Shown: positions 6,629 to 15,216 of the stretch, piece by piece | How positions within the stretch are numbered: the first letter of the stretch is position 1 | Layout: each line of letters opens with the position of its first letter | Assembly: GCA_030538235.1 (NCBI GenBank) | Contig: JAUNUJ010000004.1 | Span: forward strand, 225,835 to 258,030 | Reading direction: 5' to 3' | DNA: 32,196 nucleotides | Source: Alcaligenaceae bacterium | GTDB taxonomy: Bacteria > Pseudomonadota > Gammaproteobacteria > Burkholderiales > Burkholderiaceae_B | Made by a program: the position numbers and the translations under genes | Notes under the pieces: generated by a model | The model's database searches: none | What the model was told of the DNA's origin: nothing | The model's input: only the letters and a program-made list of their open reading frames with translations

Positions 6629-7846
6629 ATGCAACACCCTTATGATCCTCTTATTATTCGTGGCAAAGAGCTACTCCCTATCGTTCAAGGCGGTATGGGT
6701 GTAGGCATCTCTGCTAGCAGCCTTTCCAGCGCGATGGCGCGTCAAGGCGCGATTGGAACCATTGCAAGTATTGACTTACGCCATCTACATCCGGATTTAC
6801 TGGAAGAATCAAACAGAGATGCGCACAAAGAAAAGCATACTCGTCTTAACCTTATTGCCCTTGATCGAGAAATTAAAAAAGCCTTAGAGCTCTCCGAGGG
6901 CAAGGGCATGATCGCCGTTAACGTCATGAAGGCAGTCAACGACTATGAGGTTTTAGTTAAGCAGGCATGTGAATCCGGTGCAAACGCTATTGTTATGGGT
7001 GCCGGTATACCCACAGACCTTCCTGATCTGACTGCCGACCACCCGGATGTTTGCTTATTCCCTATTCTTTCCGAATCTCGCGGTATTAATATCGTTCTCA
7101 AGCGTTGGATGAAAAAAAATCGTCTGCCCGATGCCATCGTGATCGAGCACCCGAATCATGCCGGTGGTCACTTAGGTGCGACTCAACTGAACGACCTTGG
7201 CAATGATCGTTTTACTTTTAGCCGCGTTATCGACGAAACCATGGAAGTCTTCAAAAACTTGGGCTTAGAGAGTGAGAAAATCCCTCTAATCCTTGCCGGC
7301 GGTATGGCTAAGGTCAAAAAAATCCAAACTGCTTTCAGAACTTGGGGCGCTAATGCAGTTCAAATTGGTACCGCATTTGCTGTGACTCACGAAGGCGATG
7401 CTCATGAGAACTTCAAGAACACCCTAGTCGGAGCGACTCCTGAGGACGTCGTCGAGTTTATTTCTGTGGCCGGTTTACCTGCGCGTGCGGTAATGACACC
7501 ATTCCTCCAGAAGTACCTACAAAACGTTGAGCGCTTACAAGGTGCTGCCAAAGCTGACCAACGCCGTTGTCGCAATGACGTTAACTGCTTAAGCGTGTGC
7601 GGCTTACGTGACGGTATTTCTAAGATCGGTCAATTTTGTATTGATGATCGCTTAATTGATGCCTTCAATGGCGACCTACGCAAGGGTCTATTCTTCCGCG
7701 GCAAGGACCCACTACCCTTTGGTCACGAAAGACGCTCGGTATATGACACCTTGCACTATCTCCTAACTGGCAAAGACCCTCAAGGTATTATCGAGGACGT
7801 GCCCTTAGGTCATAGTTTCAAAGAGGAAATGCTTGTTATCAGCTAA
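6629..7846 (+). CDS. Nitronate monooxygenase-family flavoprotein
   Basis: A 405-residue TIM-barrel FMN protein of the nitronate monooxygenase / 2-nitropropane dioxygenase family, which oxidises alkyl nitronates or acts as an NAD(P)H:flavin oxidoreductase. Visible are the N-terminal 'IVQGGMGVGIS' phosphate/flavin strand (about 18-28), 'IAVNVM' (about 93-98), 'VIEHPNHAGGHLG' with the conserved His-Ala-Gly-Gly-His (about 171-184), 'IPLILAGGMA' (about 223-232) and 'AVQIGTAFAVTHE' (about 246-258), which bind the FMN phosphate. The C-terminal part contains a Cys cluster ('RRCRNDVNCLSVCGL'), an extension not present in the shorter members. The ATG at 6629 has AAAGG about ten bases upstream; a TTG directly before it is less likely. 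It stands alone, convergent with ptsI. The physiological substrate is unknown. Confidence 0.8.
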   Translation: MQHPYDPLIIRGKELLPIVQGGMGVGISASSLSSAMARQGAIGTIASIDLRHLHPDLLEESNRDAHKEKHTRLNLIALDREIKKALELSEGKGMIAVNVMKAVNDYEVLVKQACESGANAIVMGAGIPTDLPDLTADHPDVCLFPILSESRGINIVLKRWMKKNRLPDAIVIEHPNHAGGHLGATQLNDLGNDRFTFSRVIDETMEVFKNLGLESEKIPLILAGGMAKVKKIQTAFRTWGANAVQIGTAFAVTHEGDAHENFKNTLVGATPEDVVEFISVAGLPARAVMTPFLQKYLQNVERLQGAAKADQRRCRNDVNCLSVCGLRDGISKIGQFCIDDRLIDAFNGDLRKGLFFRGKDPLPFGHERRSVYDTLHYLLTGKDPQGIIEDVPLGHSFKEEMLVIS

Positions 7847-7874
7847 TTCCTGATACATAAGCCCTTAAATCAAT

Positions 7875-7910
7875 AAAACCGGAATAGCATGTAAACTATT
7901 CCGGTTTTTT
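7875..7910. terminator. Bidirectional terminator between the flavoprotein gene and ptsI
   Basis: AAAACCGGAATAG (7875-7887) pairs with CTATTCCGGTTTT (7896-7908), a perfect 13-bp stem with an 8-nt loop and T-runs on both strands. Confidence 0.9.
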
Positions 7911-7928
7911 AACGGCCATGATAACTGC

Positions 7929-9689
7929 TTAGTAGCCTATAATAAAGCCCACTTCATCCAACTGTACACGGGGATTTTTCTTCATCGCTTTAGTGACCTT
8001 GTCCGTGGTCAGTCCGATATGGCTTTGACGAATAATATGTTTAATCTCCGGTATATGCTTTGGACTCATTGAAAACTGTCTCAAACCCAAACCCAGTAAC
8101 AAACGCGTATAGAGACTGTCACCGGCCATTTCACCACAAATTGATACCGGTTTGGCCATCTCGATGCCAGTTTTAATCACATGGGCAATAATACGCACCA
8201 CCGCCGGATGCAGCGGATCAAATAGATGCGCCACATCACTATCAATGCGATCAATGGCCAACATATACTGAATTAAGTCATTAGTCCCGATAGAAACGAA
8301 ATCCACCTCAGCCAACACCAAATCCACTATATAGGCAACGGCAGGGATTTCGACCATCACCCCCAGTTCATAATCCTCACTGAAATCCTTGCCTTCTGCT
8401 TTTAACTCCGCCGCCGCATCAAGTAACATCTTTTTAACCGTAATTATTTCATGCTGATGAGCGATCATTGGCACCAAAATTCGCAAATGACCATGTATTG
8501 CCGCTCGCAACAAAGCTTTAAGTTGAGTCATGAACATTTCCGGACGTGCCAGACAGTAACGTACAGCACGTAAGCCCAAGGCCGGATTGACCGCTGAGGG
8601 TAACTCGCCCTGCAAGTTCTTATCTGAACCAATATCTAGCGTCCGTATAGTGACCACTTTGCCTTGCATTTGCTTCAGAACAGAAGCATAAGCTTCATAT
8701 TGCTCATCTTCTGACGGCAAGCCCTCTCGATTACCCATAAAGAGGAATTCGGTACGATATAAACCGATGCCCTGACCGCCCGAAGCCAAGACCTCGGCCG
8801 CTTCTTCGGGGTTTTCGATATTACCCAAGACCGCCACTTTTTGTTCATCCAGACTAACTGAGGCTAATTTTCTCTTGGCCCACAAAATCGATTTATCCTC
8901 GATCAGGCGCTCTTCTTTTTCTTGATAGAAACGCAGGATTTCTGCCGATGGATTAACAACGATATCGCCGGTTTCGCCATCAACCACAATCAAATCATGA
9001 TCATGAATCAAATGTCGCGCATTGACTGCAGCAGCGACTGCCGGCACCCCCATACTACGCGCCACAATAGCAGTATGCGAGGTTGGACCGCCAATATCAG
9101 TGATGAAACCGGAAAAGTGTGCCGCTCGCATTTTGACCATATCAGCCGGTGTAATATCCCGTGCCACCACAATTGTTGAAACACTGTGTGATAATTTGCT
9201 GACTAAGCCCATAGGTTTATTACCACCACCCTGAAGCTCGCTAATAATCAATTCAATCACTTGACGAATATCAATCGCACGTTCGCGTAAATAAGCGTCT
9301 TCCATCGCTTCAAATTGATGCGCCAGATGTTGACCCTGAGCACTGAGAGCCCACTCGGCGTTATAGGCATTTTCGCGAATTAAGACCTTACACTCTTTGG
9401 CCAGCATCGGATCGCTAACCAAAAGACTATGTACATTGAGCAGCGGTCCTAATTCCTTAGGTGCATCTCTGGGTAACTCGCGTTGCAGGGTTTCCAACTC
9501 ATCGTAAACCGCTTTAATCGCACGATCCAGACGATCACACTCGGCCTCTACCTCAGTCTCTTCGATATAGTAGTGAGGTATTTCCAAGTCGGTCTCATCC
9601 ATAATAATGGCTCGACCAATTACCACCCCTTTGGAGACACCCTTGCCTTTAAGCAATAGCATCGCTTTGCTTACGGTCATATTCTCCAT
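7929..9689 (-). CDS. ptsI: Phosphoenolpyruvate-protein phosphotransferase (Enzyme I)
   Basis: Enzyme I transfers phosphate from phosphoenolpyruvate to HPr in the cytoplasm. At 586 residues it has the family's usual length. The phosphorylated His is His205 in 'GGPTSHTAIVARS'. The C-terminal PEP-binding barrel carries 'TLDIGSDK', 'LGLRAVRYCL', 'MVEIPA', 'SIGTNDLIQYMLAIDR' and the active-site Cys518 in 'ICGEMAG'. The start has GGAG nine bases upstream. It lies 27 bp downstream of ptsH and in the same direction as the EIIA gene and gshB. No sugar-specific permease (IIB/IIC) is nearby, so it probably feeds a regulatory phosphorelay rather than sugar uptake, as in many betaproteobacteria. Confidence 0.95.
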   Translation of the reverse strand: MENMTVSKAMLLLKGKGVSKGVVIGRAIIMDETDLEIPHYYIEETEVEAECDRLDRAIKAVYDELETLQRELPRDAPKELGPLLNVHSLLVSDPMLAKECKVLIRENAYNAEWALSAQGQHLAHQFEAMEDAYLRERAIDIRQVIELIISELQGGGNKPMGLVSKLSHSVSTIVVARDITPADMVKMRAAHFSGFITDIGGPTSHTAIVARSMGVPAVAAAVNARHLIHDHDLIVVDGETGDIVVNPSAEILRFYQEKEERLIEDKSILWAKRKLASVSLDEQKVAVLGNIENPEEAAEVLASGGQGIGLYRTEFLFMGNREGLPSEDEQYEAYASVLKQMQGKVVTIRTLDIGSDKNLQGELPSAVNPALGLRAVRYCLARPEMFMTQLKALLRAAIHGHLRILVPMIAHQHEIITVKKMLLDAAAELKAEGKDFSEDYELGVMVEIPAVAYIVDLVLAEVDFVSIGTNDLIQYMLAIDRIDSDVAHLFDPLHPAVVRIIAHVIKTGIEMAKPVSICGEMAGDSLYTRLLLGLGLRQFSMSPKHIPEIKHIIRQSHIGLTTDKVTKAMKKNPRVQLDEVGFIIGY

Positions 9690-9716
9690 CAGTACTCCTG
9701 CATTAAATTTTAAACA

Positions 9717-9986
9717 CTATTCGCCTTCGTCGAATTTATCATCAAAAAGCTGTTTTATCGCTTCCAGAGCGACCTCAGCATCAGTGCCTTCGGCATCAAG
9801 AGTCACAGTGACACCCTTGCCTGCTGCCAACATCATCACACCCATAATGCTTTTTGCATTAACCCGTTGCTCGCCGCGACTAATAAAAATTTCACTCTCG
9901 TACTGACCGGCCAGTTGTGTTAGTTTGGCCGCAGCTCTAGCGTGCAAGCCTAATTTATTACTAATGACGATATCTACTGTCTGCAT
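9717..9986 (-). CDS. ptsH: Phosphocarrier protein HPr
   Basis: HPr passes phosphate from Enzyme I to EIIA proteins. The 89-residue sequence has the active-site His15 in 'GLHARAA' and the regulatory Ser46 in 'NAKSIMGVMMLAA', both at canonical positions. Ser46 in this context is the target of HPr kinase/phosphorylase in organisms that carry hprK, which fits a regulatory PTS; hprK itself is not in the window. The gene sits between the EIIA gene (52 bp upstream) and ptsI (27 bp downstream), forming an operon. Confidence 0.95.
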   Translation of the reverse strand: MQTVDIVISNKLGLHARAAAKLTQLAGQYESEIFISRGEQRVNAKSIMGVMMLAAGKGVTVTLDAEGTDAEVALEAIKQLFDDKFDEGE

Positions 9987-10038
9987 GGCTTAGTTGTTCT
10001 CATATATAAATTGACTGTGTCTTAATGGGGATAGACAA

Positions 10039-10446
10039 TTATTCAGGTATGGCCGTAACGAGACTCCGAATACTCTTGGTCCCACCCTCAATAACTTTTT
10101 TTGTCAGCTCAGCTAACTCATGGGCTCTGTACGCAATCGCCGAAATGACCATCCCCGGATTGACACCGCCAAGTAACTCCGTCGGTACCTGATGTTCATT
10201 TAATGTATTAGCAACGCGTACGGCTATATTTGACGGTGTGGCACCATACAAATCGGTCAGAATAAGTATTTGTTGAGCGTCCATATCATAAAGCGCGTTG
10301 AAAATTAGCTCATAAATCGTATCCGGACAGCAAGTAGCCTGAATATCAAAAGGATAAATATCCGTCGCGTTCGGAAAAACGTGTAGCCCGACATCAAGCA
10401 ATGCCGATGCCATTGGCTCATGGGCAATAATTGCTATTCGGACCAT
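10039..10446 (-). CDS. PTS EIIA component, mannose class
   Basis: A stand-alone 135-residue EIIA domain of the mannose (Man/fructose-sorbose) superfamily, which takes phosphate from HPr on a His near the N-terminus. Here that is His9 in 'IAIIAHEPMASALL'. The pattern 'ILILTDLYGATPSNIA' (about 80-95) and 'GGVNPGMVISA' (about 112-122) are the conserved loops that form the active site and dimer interface. No EIIB, EIIC or EIID partner is encoded next to it. Its place between gshB (10 bp upstream) and ptsH is the standard arrangement of the betaproteobacterial regulatory PTS, where such proteins serve as phosphorylation-dependent regulators. Confidence 0.92.
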   Translation of the reverse strand: MVRIAIIAHEPMASALLDVGLHVFPNATDIYPFDIQATCCPDTIYELIFNALYDMDAQQILILTDLYGATPSNIAVRVANTLNEHQVPTELLGGVNPGMVISAIAYRAHELAELTKKVIEGGTKSIRSLVTAIPE

Positions 10447-10456
10447 AGATTAACCT

Positions 10457-11416
10457 TTAATACTGAAGGACTTTTTCGAGCTGTTCGACAAAGTAATTAC
10501 CAACATGGAAATCAGTTTGTTCTGTAATTTCGACAAAACAGGTCGGACTGGTGACGTTGATCTCAGTGACATTTTTACCAATCACGTCCAAACCGATTAG
10601 GAATAAACCGCGACCTTCAAGACGCTTGGCAATATCTTTGGCCATCGCTCTGTCGTGATCATTAAGCGGTTGTGCCACGCCACGACCACCGGCAGCGAGA
10701 TTGCCACGATTTTCCCCCTCTTTGGGGATACGCGCCAACACATAAGGAATCGGTTCGCCATTGATAATCAGAATGCGCTTATCACCTGCACTAATGTCCG
10801 GAATAAATTTCTGTGCCATAATGCTCTGCGTGCCGTAGGCAGTGAGCATTTCTACCATGGCTGAAAAATTACCGTCGTTGGCTTTGACGCGGAAAATACC
10901 GGTTCCACCCATACCATCTAAAGGCTTGATCACAATGTCATCGTGTTCATCATAAAAAGCACGTAAACGCGACATCGACCGACTAACTAAGGTCGGTGCA
11001 GTGTATTCGGGAAATTCAGCAATCGCCAGTTTTTCGGGATGGTTACGTAAGCCCAAACCGGTATTAAAAACTCGTGCACCTTGCTCTTCCGCCAGATCCA
11101 AAAGATGGGTACTGTATAAATACTCAAGATCAAAAGGAGGATCCTTGCGCATCAAAACGGCATCAAAATCACTCAAGGAAGCATCCTGTTTGTTGCCATT
11201 GAGTTGCCACCACTTGCTCTGGTGTAAGTCGGCATCTTGTGGGATATCAAATGCTTGGGCGGACGTTAAGACCTTGCCGTTAATAATATATAAATCACCT
11301 TGTAAGCAGTAACTCAGCTTATGACCACGCGCCAATAGCGCACGCATCATGGCCACAGAACTGTCTTTGTATGCGCTTAAACTCTCAATAGGGTCAATAA
11401 TAAATAAAATATGCAC
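10457..11416 (-). CDS. gshB: Glutathione synthetase
   Basis: GshB joins gamma-glutamylcysteine and glycine with ATP to make glutathione in the cytoplasm. I place the start at the GTG at 11416, which has AGAGGA seven bases upstream and yields 'MHILFIIDPIESL', aligned with the usual N-terminus. A GTG six codons earlier (11434) would swallow that ribosome-binding site. The 319-residue product compares with about 316 in E. coli. Features are the N-terminal 'IDPIESLSAYKDSSVAMM' domain, 'RKDPPFD', the ATP-grasp segment 'KPLDGMGGTGIFRV' (about 160-173), and 'GLDVIGKNVTEINVTSPT' near the C-terminus with metal and ATP ligands. It leads a four-gene operon with EIIA, ptsH and ptsI. Confidence 0.95.
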   Translation of the reverse strand: MHILFIIDPIESLSAYKDSSVAMMRALLARGHKLSYCLQGDLYIINGKVLTSAQAFDIPQDADLHQSKWWQLNGNKQDASLSDFDAVLMRKDPPFDLEYLYSTHLLDLAEEQGARVFNTGLGLRNHPEKLAIAEFPEYTAPTLVSRSMSRLRAFYDEHDDIVIKPLDGMGGTGIFRVKANDGNFSAMVEMLTAYGTQSIMAQKFIPDISAGDKRILIINGEPIPYVLARIPKEGENRGNLAAGGRGVAQPLNDHDRAMAKDIAKRLEGRGLFLIGLDVIGKNVTEINVTSPTCFVEITEQTDFHVGNYFVEQLEKVLQY

Positions 11417-11463
11417 AACTTGTCCTCTTATCACTTGTAAAAGCTGATCGCAAAAAATAAGCC

Positions 11464-11500
11464 TTAGCCCCTAACAATCATGGCTAGGGACTAGGGCTAA
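11464..11500. other. Inverted repeat between infC and gshB
   Basis: TTAGCCCCTA (11464-11473) faces TAGGGCTAA (11492-11500), with a nested TAGGGA copy in between. No T-run follows on either strand, so it is more likely an operator, an mRNA structure or a small repeat element than a terminator. It lies just upstream of gshB. Confidence 0.35.
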
Positions 11501-11530
11501 TAGCTTAAAATCGCGTATAACAAATAAGCC

Positions 11531-11551
11531 TGAGGCTATTAAACAGCCTCA
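11531..11551 (-). terminator. Weak intrinsic terminator after infC
   Basis: TGAGGCT and AGCCTCA form a 7-bp stem with a 7-nt loop, 8 bp beyond the infC stop. Only a short, interrupted T-rich stretch follows on the minus strand. Confidence 0.4.
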
Positions 11552-11559
11552 ACACTTAA

Positions 11560-12078
11560 TTACTTCTTGCCGGGGCTGAGAACCATCACCATCTGACGCC
11601 CTTCAAGTTTAGGCATCGATTCTGGTGCACCGAGCTCAGCAACCTCATCACGTACGCGATGCAACATCTGCAAACCCAATTCCTGGTGTGCCATTTCACG
11701 ACCACGGAAACGTAGGCTGACTTTGACCTTATCACCATCTTCTAAGAAACGCTTGACGTTACGCAATTTAACTTGGAAGTCACCTTCGTCAGTTGCTGGA
11801 CGGAATTTTACTTCCTTAAGCTGAATAACTTTCTGCTTAGCACGGGCTTCCTGTTGACGTTTTTGTTCTTGGTAACGGAACTTACCGTAATCCATCAGGC
11901 GACAAACAGGGGGTTTAGCATTGGGGGAAATTTCCACCAAATCAAGACCCGCTTCTTCTGCTTGACGTAATGCGTCTTGAACCTTGACGATGCCTAACTG
12001 CTCACCCTCAACGTCAATAAGACGAACCTCGGGGGCACGAATATCCGCATTGGTGCGGTGTTGTTTATCAGTTGCGAT
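11560..12078 (-). CDS. infC: Translation initiation factor IF-3
   Basis: IF-3 binds the 30S subunit, checks start codons and prevents premature 50S joining. The first in-frame ATG (11940) would delete the N-terminal domain. In-frame sequence upstream encodes the expected '[21 protein letters not shown]', so the gene must start at a non-ATG codon. The ATC at 12078 sits eight bases after GGAG and gives 172 residues; an ATT two codons earlier (12084) is only two bases from GGAG. ATT or ATC starts are known for infC and let IF-3 repress its own translation. The domains are IF3-N (about 10-80, including '[22 protein letters not shown]') and IF3-C ('[20 protein letters not shown]' onward). It follows thrS by 45 bp. 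Usually rpmI and rplT come next, but here gshB does. Confidence 0.93.
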   Translation of the reverse strand: MATDKQHRTNADIRAPEVRLIDVEGEQLGIVKVQDALRQAEEAGLDLVEISPNAKPPVCRLMDYGKFRYQEQKRQQEARAKQKVIQLKEVKFRPATDEGDFQVKLRNVKRFLEDGDKVKVSLRFRGREMAHQELGLQMLHRVRDEVAELGAPESMPKLEGRQMVMVLSPGKK

Positions 12079-12090
12079 ATTAATATCTCC
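12076..12090 (-). promoter_or_regulatory. infC ribosome-binding site and predicted ATC start
   Basis: GGAG at 12090-12087, an 8-nt spacer, then ATC at 12078-12076 (minus strand). The spacing favours ATC over the nearby ATT. A rare start codon is the recognised basis of IF-3 autoregulation. Confidence 0.6.
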
Positions 12091-12123
12091 TAATAAGTTG
12101 ATAAATTTATATTAAAAAAAAGT

Positions 12124-14100
12124 TTAAGATTTAGCGCCTTCGACAATCACATCACGCTTAAGGGCGATGTCGTCAGATAAACGCTGAATAAAATCTGCTA
12201 CGGGCATAACGCCTAAATTGTGGTTACCACGAGCGCGCACGGAGACCGTACCCTCGTCACGCTCTTTTTCACCTACTACCAGTATATAGGGTAGTTTCTG
12301 CATGGCATTTTCGCGAACCTTTTTGTTGATTTTCTCATTACGAATATCAGCAGATGCGCGGAATCCCTTGTCTTTGAGCTGCTTAACCACTTCCATGGCA
12401 TAGTCATCGAACTGACCCGAAATGGTACAGACCTTAACATGCTCAGGTGATAACCATGGCGGCATGGCACCGGCATAATGCTCAATCAGCATACCAATAA
12501 AGCGCTCAAAAGAACCTAAAATGGCACGATGCAACATGACCGGTGTTTTGCGCGTGTCATCTGCTGCCACGTATTCGGCGCTCAAACGCTCAGGCATCGA
12601 GAAGTCCACCTGAATTGTACCGCACTGCCAGTGGCGACCGATCGCATCCCTAAGGGTATACTCAATCTTGGGACCATAGAAGGCGCCCTCTCCTGGTGTA
12701 ATTTCAAACTCACAACCGGACTTTTTGAGACTCTCCATCAGCGCAGCTTCGGACTTATCCCAAACTTCATCGCTACCGATACGCTTCTCGGGACGAGTTG
12801 CAACCTTGAACAATACATCAGTGAAACCGAAGTCCTTGTAGACCTTTTGTAGTAATTCGGTGAACTTTGCGCATTCTTCTTGTAGCTGATCCTCAGTACA
12901 GAAAATATGACCATCATCCTGAGTAAAACCGCGCACACGCATCAAGCCGTGTAATGAACCGGAGGGTTCATTACGATGACACTGGCCGAACTCACCATAA
13001 CGAATCGGTAATTCACGATAGGAATGTAAACCGGAATTAAAAATCTGCACATGACCCGGACAGTTCATCGGCTTCAAACCATAAACCCGACTCTCGGACT
13101 CTGTGGTAAACATATTGTCCTGATAGTTATCCCAGTGACCGGTTTTTTTCCATAAGGAGACGTCCAAAATCTGCGGTGCTTTGACCTCTTGGTAACCATT
13201 GTCCACGTAGACACGGCGCATATACTGCTCTACCTGTTGCCAGATTTGCCAACCCTTGGCATGCCAGAAAATCAGGCCTGGCGCCTCTTCTTGGAAATGG
13301 AATAAATCCAGTTCGCGACCTAATTTACGGTGATCCCGCTTTTCGGCTTCCTCTAGCATGGTCAAGTAATTATCTTGCTCTTGCTTAGTGGCCCAAGCCG
13401 TACCGTAGATGCGTTGGAGCATCTCATTGTTGGAATCGCCGCGCCAATAAGCACCGGCTACCTTCATCAGCTTGAAAACCTTGAGCTTACCGGTTGATGG
13501 CACGTGAGGGCCACGACATAAGTCAATAAAATCACCCTCGCGGTAAAGCGTAATTTTCTCATCGCTGGGAATTGATTCAATAATTTCAGCTTTGTACTTT
13601 TCGCCAATACTGTTGAAAAAATCGACCGCTTCCTGACGATCCCAAAGCTCTCGCGTCACCACTTCATCACGGTTCGCGATCTCGTGCATTTTCTTTTCGA
13701 TTTTTTCGAGATCTTCGGGAGTAAATGGACGTTTGTAAGAGAAGTCGTAATAGAATCCGTTATCAATCACCGGGCCGATGGTCACTTGAGCATCAGGATA
13801 CAGCTCCTGTACTGCGTAAGCCATCAAGTGAGCGGTGGAGTGGCGAATAATATCCAGACCGTCTTCGTCTTTGGCAGTAATAATAGATAAAGCAACGTCC
13901 TCGTCGATCAGAAAACTAGTATCGACTAAACGACCCTCGCTGTCCGTGCTGCTCGTACTATCCTGTGCGGCGATCGCGGTGACTTTACCACCAAGAGCCG
14001 CCTTGGCAAGGCCAGAACCAATAGACGCAGCAACGTCATGAACAGTGACGGGTTGATCAAATTGTTTGATAGAACCGTCGGGTAAGCTTACATTAATCAT
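12124..14100 (-). CDS. thrS: Threonyl-tRNA synthetase
   Basis: ThrRS charges tRNA-Thr and edits mis-charged serine. At 658 residues it has near-typical length. In order: TGS domain (1-about 60, '[13 protein letters not shown]'), the second N-terminal editing domain with '[16 protein letters not shown]' and 'GFYYDF', then the class II catalytic core with '[10 protein letters not shown]' (zinc Cys), motif 2 '[20 protein letters not shown]' and '[10 protein letters not shown]', and the C-terminal anticodon-binding domain ('[20 protein letters not shown]'). The ATG at 14100 has AAGG about nine bases upstream. It leads into infC. An intrinsic terminator lies between its promoter and its start codon, suggesting transcription attenuation. 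Confidence 0.97.
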   Translation of the reverse strand: MINVSLPDGSIKQFDQPVTVHDVAASIGSGLAKAALGGKVTAIAAQDSTSSTDSEGRLVDTSFLIDEDVALSIITAKDEDGLDIIRHSTAHLMAYAVQELYPDAQVTIGPVIDNGFYYDFSYKRPFTPEDLEKIEKKMHEIANRDEVVTRELWDRQEAVDFFNSIGEKYKAEIIESIPSDEKITLYREGDFIDLCRGPHVPSTGKLKVFKLMKVAGAYWRGDSNNEMLQRIYGTAWATKQEQDNYLTMLEEAEKRDHRKLGRELDLFHFQEEAPGLIFWHAKGWQIWQQVEQYMRRVYVDNGYQEVKAPQILDVSLWKKTGHWDNYQDNMFTTESESRVYGLKPMNCPGHVQIFNSGLHSYRELPIRYGEFGQCHRNEPSGSLHGLMRVRGFTQDDGHIFCTEDQLQEECAKFTELLQKVYKDFGFTDVLFKVATRPEKRIGSDEVWDKSEAALMESLKKSGCEFEITPGEGAFYGPKIEYTLRDAIGRHWQCGTIQVDFSMPERLSAEYVAADDTRKTPVMLHRAILGSFERFIGMLIEHYAGAMPPWLSPEHVKVCTISGQFDDYAMEVVKQLKDKGFRASADIRNEKINKKVRENAMQKLPYILVVGEKERDEGTVSVRARGNHNLGVMPVADFIQRLSDDIALKRDVIVEGAKS

Positions 14101-14110
14101 TATTTACCTT

Positions 14111-14145
14111 AAAACACAAAAACGCGACCAAAACCGAAGTCGCGT
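14111..14145 (-). terminator. Intrinsic terminator in the thrS leader
   Basis: On the minus strand ACGCGAC (14145-14139) and its partner GTCGCGT (14128-14122) form a 7-bp stem with a 10-nt loop, followed by TTTTTGTGTTTT. It lies between the predicted promoter (14185-14213) and the thrS start at 14100, so it may act as an attenuator. It could also be the leftover terminator of a lost upstream gene. Confidence 0.6.
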
Positions 14146-14184
14146 CACAAAGAAACAAAATCTTTGCACTAATTAGCATCGGTT

Positions 14185-14213
14185 ATTTTAACACTTATAT
14201 AAGAGAAGTTTAA
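14185..14213 (-). promoter_or_regulatory. Predicted thrS promoter
   Basis: On the minus strand TTAAAC (14213-14208) and TAAAAT (14190-14185) are 17 bp apart. The -10 is good and the -35 is weak. Transcription would begin near 14178, giving a leader of about 78 nt that contains the terminator hairpin. Confidence 0.4.
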
Positions 14214-14319
14214 GTTTAGACAGCGATAGTTAGCTATTTTCCCAGCTTATTAAGACAATTTGTAGCGAATATGTATTTAACAATAGCGAGAAGTGAATAT
14301 GCTAAAATTCACTGTTAAT

Positions 14320-14342
14320 TCAAACCCTTTGGGGGGGTTTGA
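14320..14342. repeat. Inverted repeat with a seven-G run before the gene at 14375
   Basis: TCAAACCC (14320-14327) pairs with GGGTTTGA (14335-14342). The loop side carries a run of seven G (14331-14337), about 37 bp before the start codon. It could be an operator or a site of slipped-strand length variation. No T-run follows. Confidence 0.4.
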
Positions 14343-14374
14343 AAGCCTACTGATTTAATAATTTATCAATTCGT

Positions 14375-15115
14375 ATGAGCAGATCAATTTCCACCCTGGT
14401 TTTATTAGGCATTTCGACCCTGATAGTACTATTTATTTTAAGTTCATTTTACAAGGTTTTCAATCGAGAACCCATACACGGTCAAAGTCCTACGATAGAG
14501 ACTGAGCAAAGCGATGCGCTAGTCAAGCGCCCCACCTCTTCTGCAACAAGCTCGGACTCAACAGTTAGTAGCGAGAGTGACGAGGCCACCACTGAGTCTG
14601 ACGCCGATAGCAGCTTTGCGACGACTACCGATGGCGACAGTGAAAGCTCTTCGGACTCAAGCGAATCCCTAGAAGAGCTTGTCAGCAGCCCTGAAGATTT
14701 AGAGGAAACGGAAATCGAGGAAGCGGAAATCGAGGTTGTCGGCACTCCGGGGGATGTACTTCACGAACGACCGCATCTACAAAACGCCCTGCCTCCGATT
14801 CCACAAGCCCCACCTAGCCCACAGGGAGCACCGGTAGTCACAGCGCCAAGTGAGGAGTCCTATTCGCAAACCGGCGGCGGAACCCAAGGCAGCTTTCCTA
14901 CACCGGTCATTGTCAGTCCCCCCCCGGCAGGTGGCTCCAGTTTTCCCGCGCCAATAGCACCGGTGATTACGCCAACACCAACGCCAACGCCGGCCCCGAC
15001 ACCAAGAGCACCGACCCCGAGCAACACAGGTGGCAGCTCCTTTCCTGCCCCTATAATTAATTCGGGCATTGGTGGCACCCGTTCAGGCTCAAGCAGTTTT
15101 CCTGCGCCACAATAA
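14375..15115 (+). CDS. Membrane-anchored low-complexity protein with SSFPAP repeats
   Basis: A 246-residue protein with an N-terminal membrane anchor (about residues 7-27, 'LVLLGISTLIVLFILSSFY') and no lipobox. Residues about 50-125 are Ser/Asp/Glu-rich and highly acidic. The C-terminal half is Pro/Thr/Gly-rich with four degenerate copies of G-S-S-F-P-A-P ('GSFPTP', 'GSSFPAPI', 'GSSFPAPI', 'SSSFPAP') ending one residue before the C-terminus, plus a Thr-Pro dipeptide run. No enzyme domain is seen and no family is recognised. It probably exposes a flexible tail in the periplasm. The start has no clear ribosome-binding site. It stands alone, divergent from thrS and convergent with lon across a shared terminator. 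Confidence 0.65.
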   Translation: MSRSISTLVLLGISTLIVLFILSSFYKVFNREPIHGQSPTIETEQSDALVKRPTSSATSSDSTVSSESDEATTESDADSSFATTTDGDSESSSDSSESLEELVSSPEDLEETEIEEAEIEVVGTPGDVLHERPHLQNALPPIPQAPPSPQGAPVVTAPSEESYSQTGGGTQGSFPTPVIVSPPPAGGSSFPAPIAPVITPTPTPTPAPTPRAPTPSNTGGSSFPAPIINSGIGGTRSGSSSFPAPQ

Positions 15116-15146
15116 GACATCTCAACAGCAAACATCTTAAACACAA

Positions 15147-15180
15147 CAAAGGCCGAGGAAATTAATTCACTCGGCCTTTG
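15147..15180. terminator. Bidirectional terminator between the SSFPAP gene and lon
   Basis: CAAAGGCCGAG (15147-15157) pairs perfectly with CTCGGCCTTTG (15170-15180), an 11-bp stem with a 12-nt loop. It serves both convergent genes. Confidence 0.85.
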
Positions 15181-15216
15181 TGCATTTAGCGTATGAAGAC
15201 TATGAACCAGCGTGTA

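Noticed and set aside
14096-14179. A 28-codon ORF in the thrS leader from ATG 14179 overlapping the thrS start
   Set aside because: Its start lies at the predicted transcription start with no ribosome-binding site, and it is not threonine-rich, so it is not a convincing attenuator peptide.
14101-14374. A tRNA gene upstream of thrS, as found in some betaproteobacteria
   Set aside because: No T-arm GGTTCGA-type motif or acceptor pairing was found on either strand of the gap. The hairpin there fits an intrinsic terminator only.
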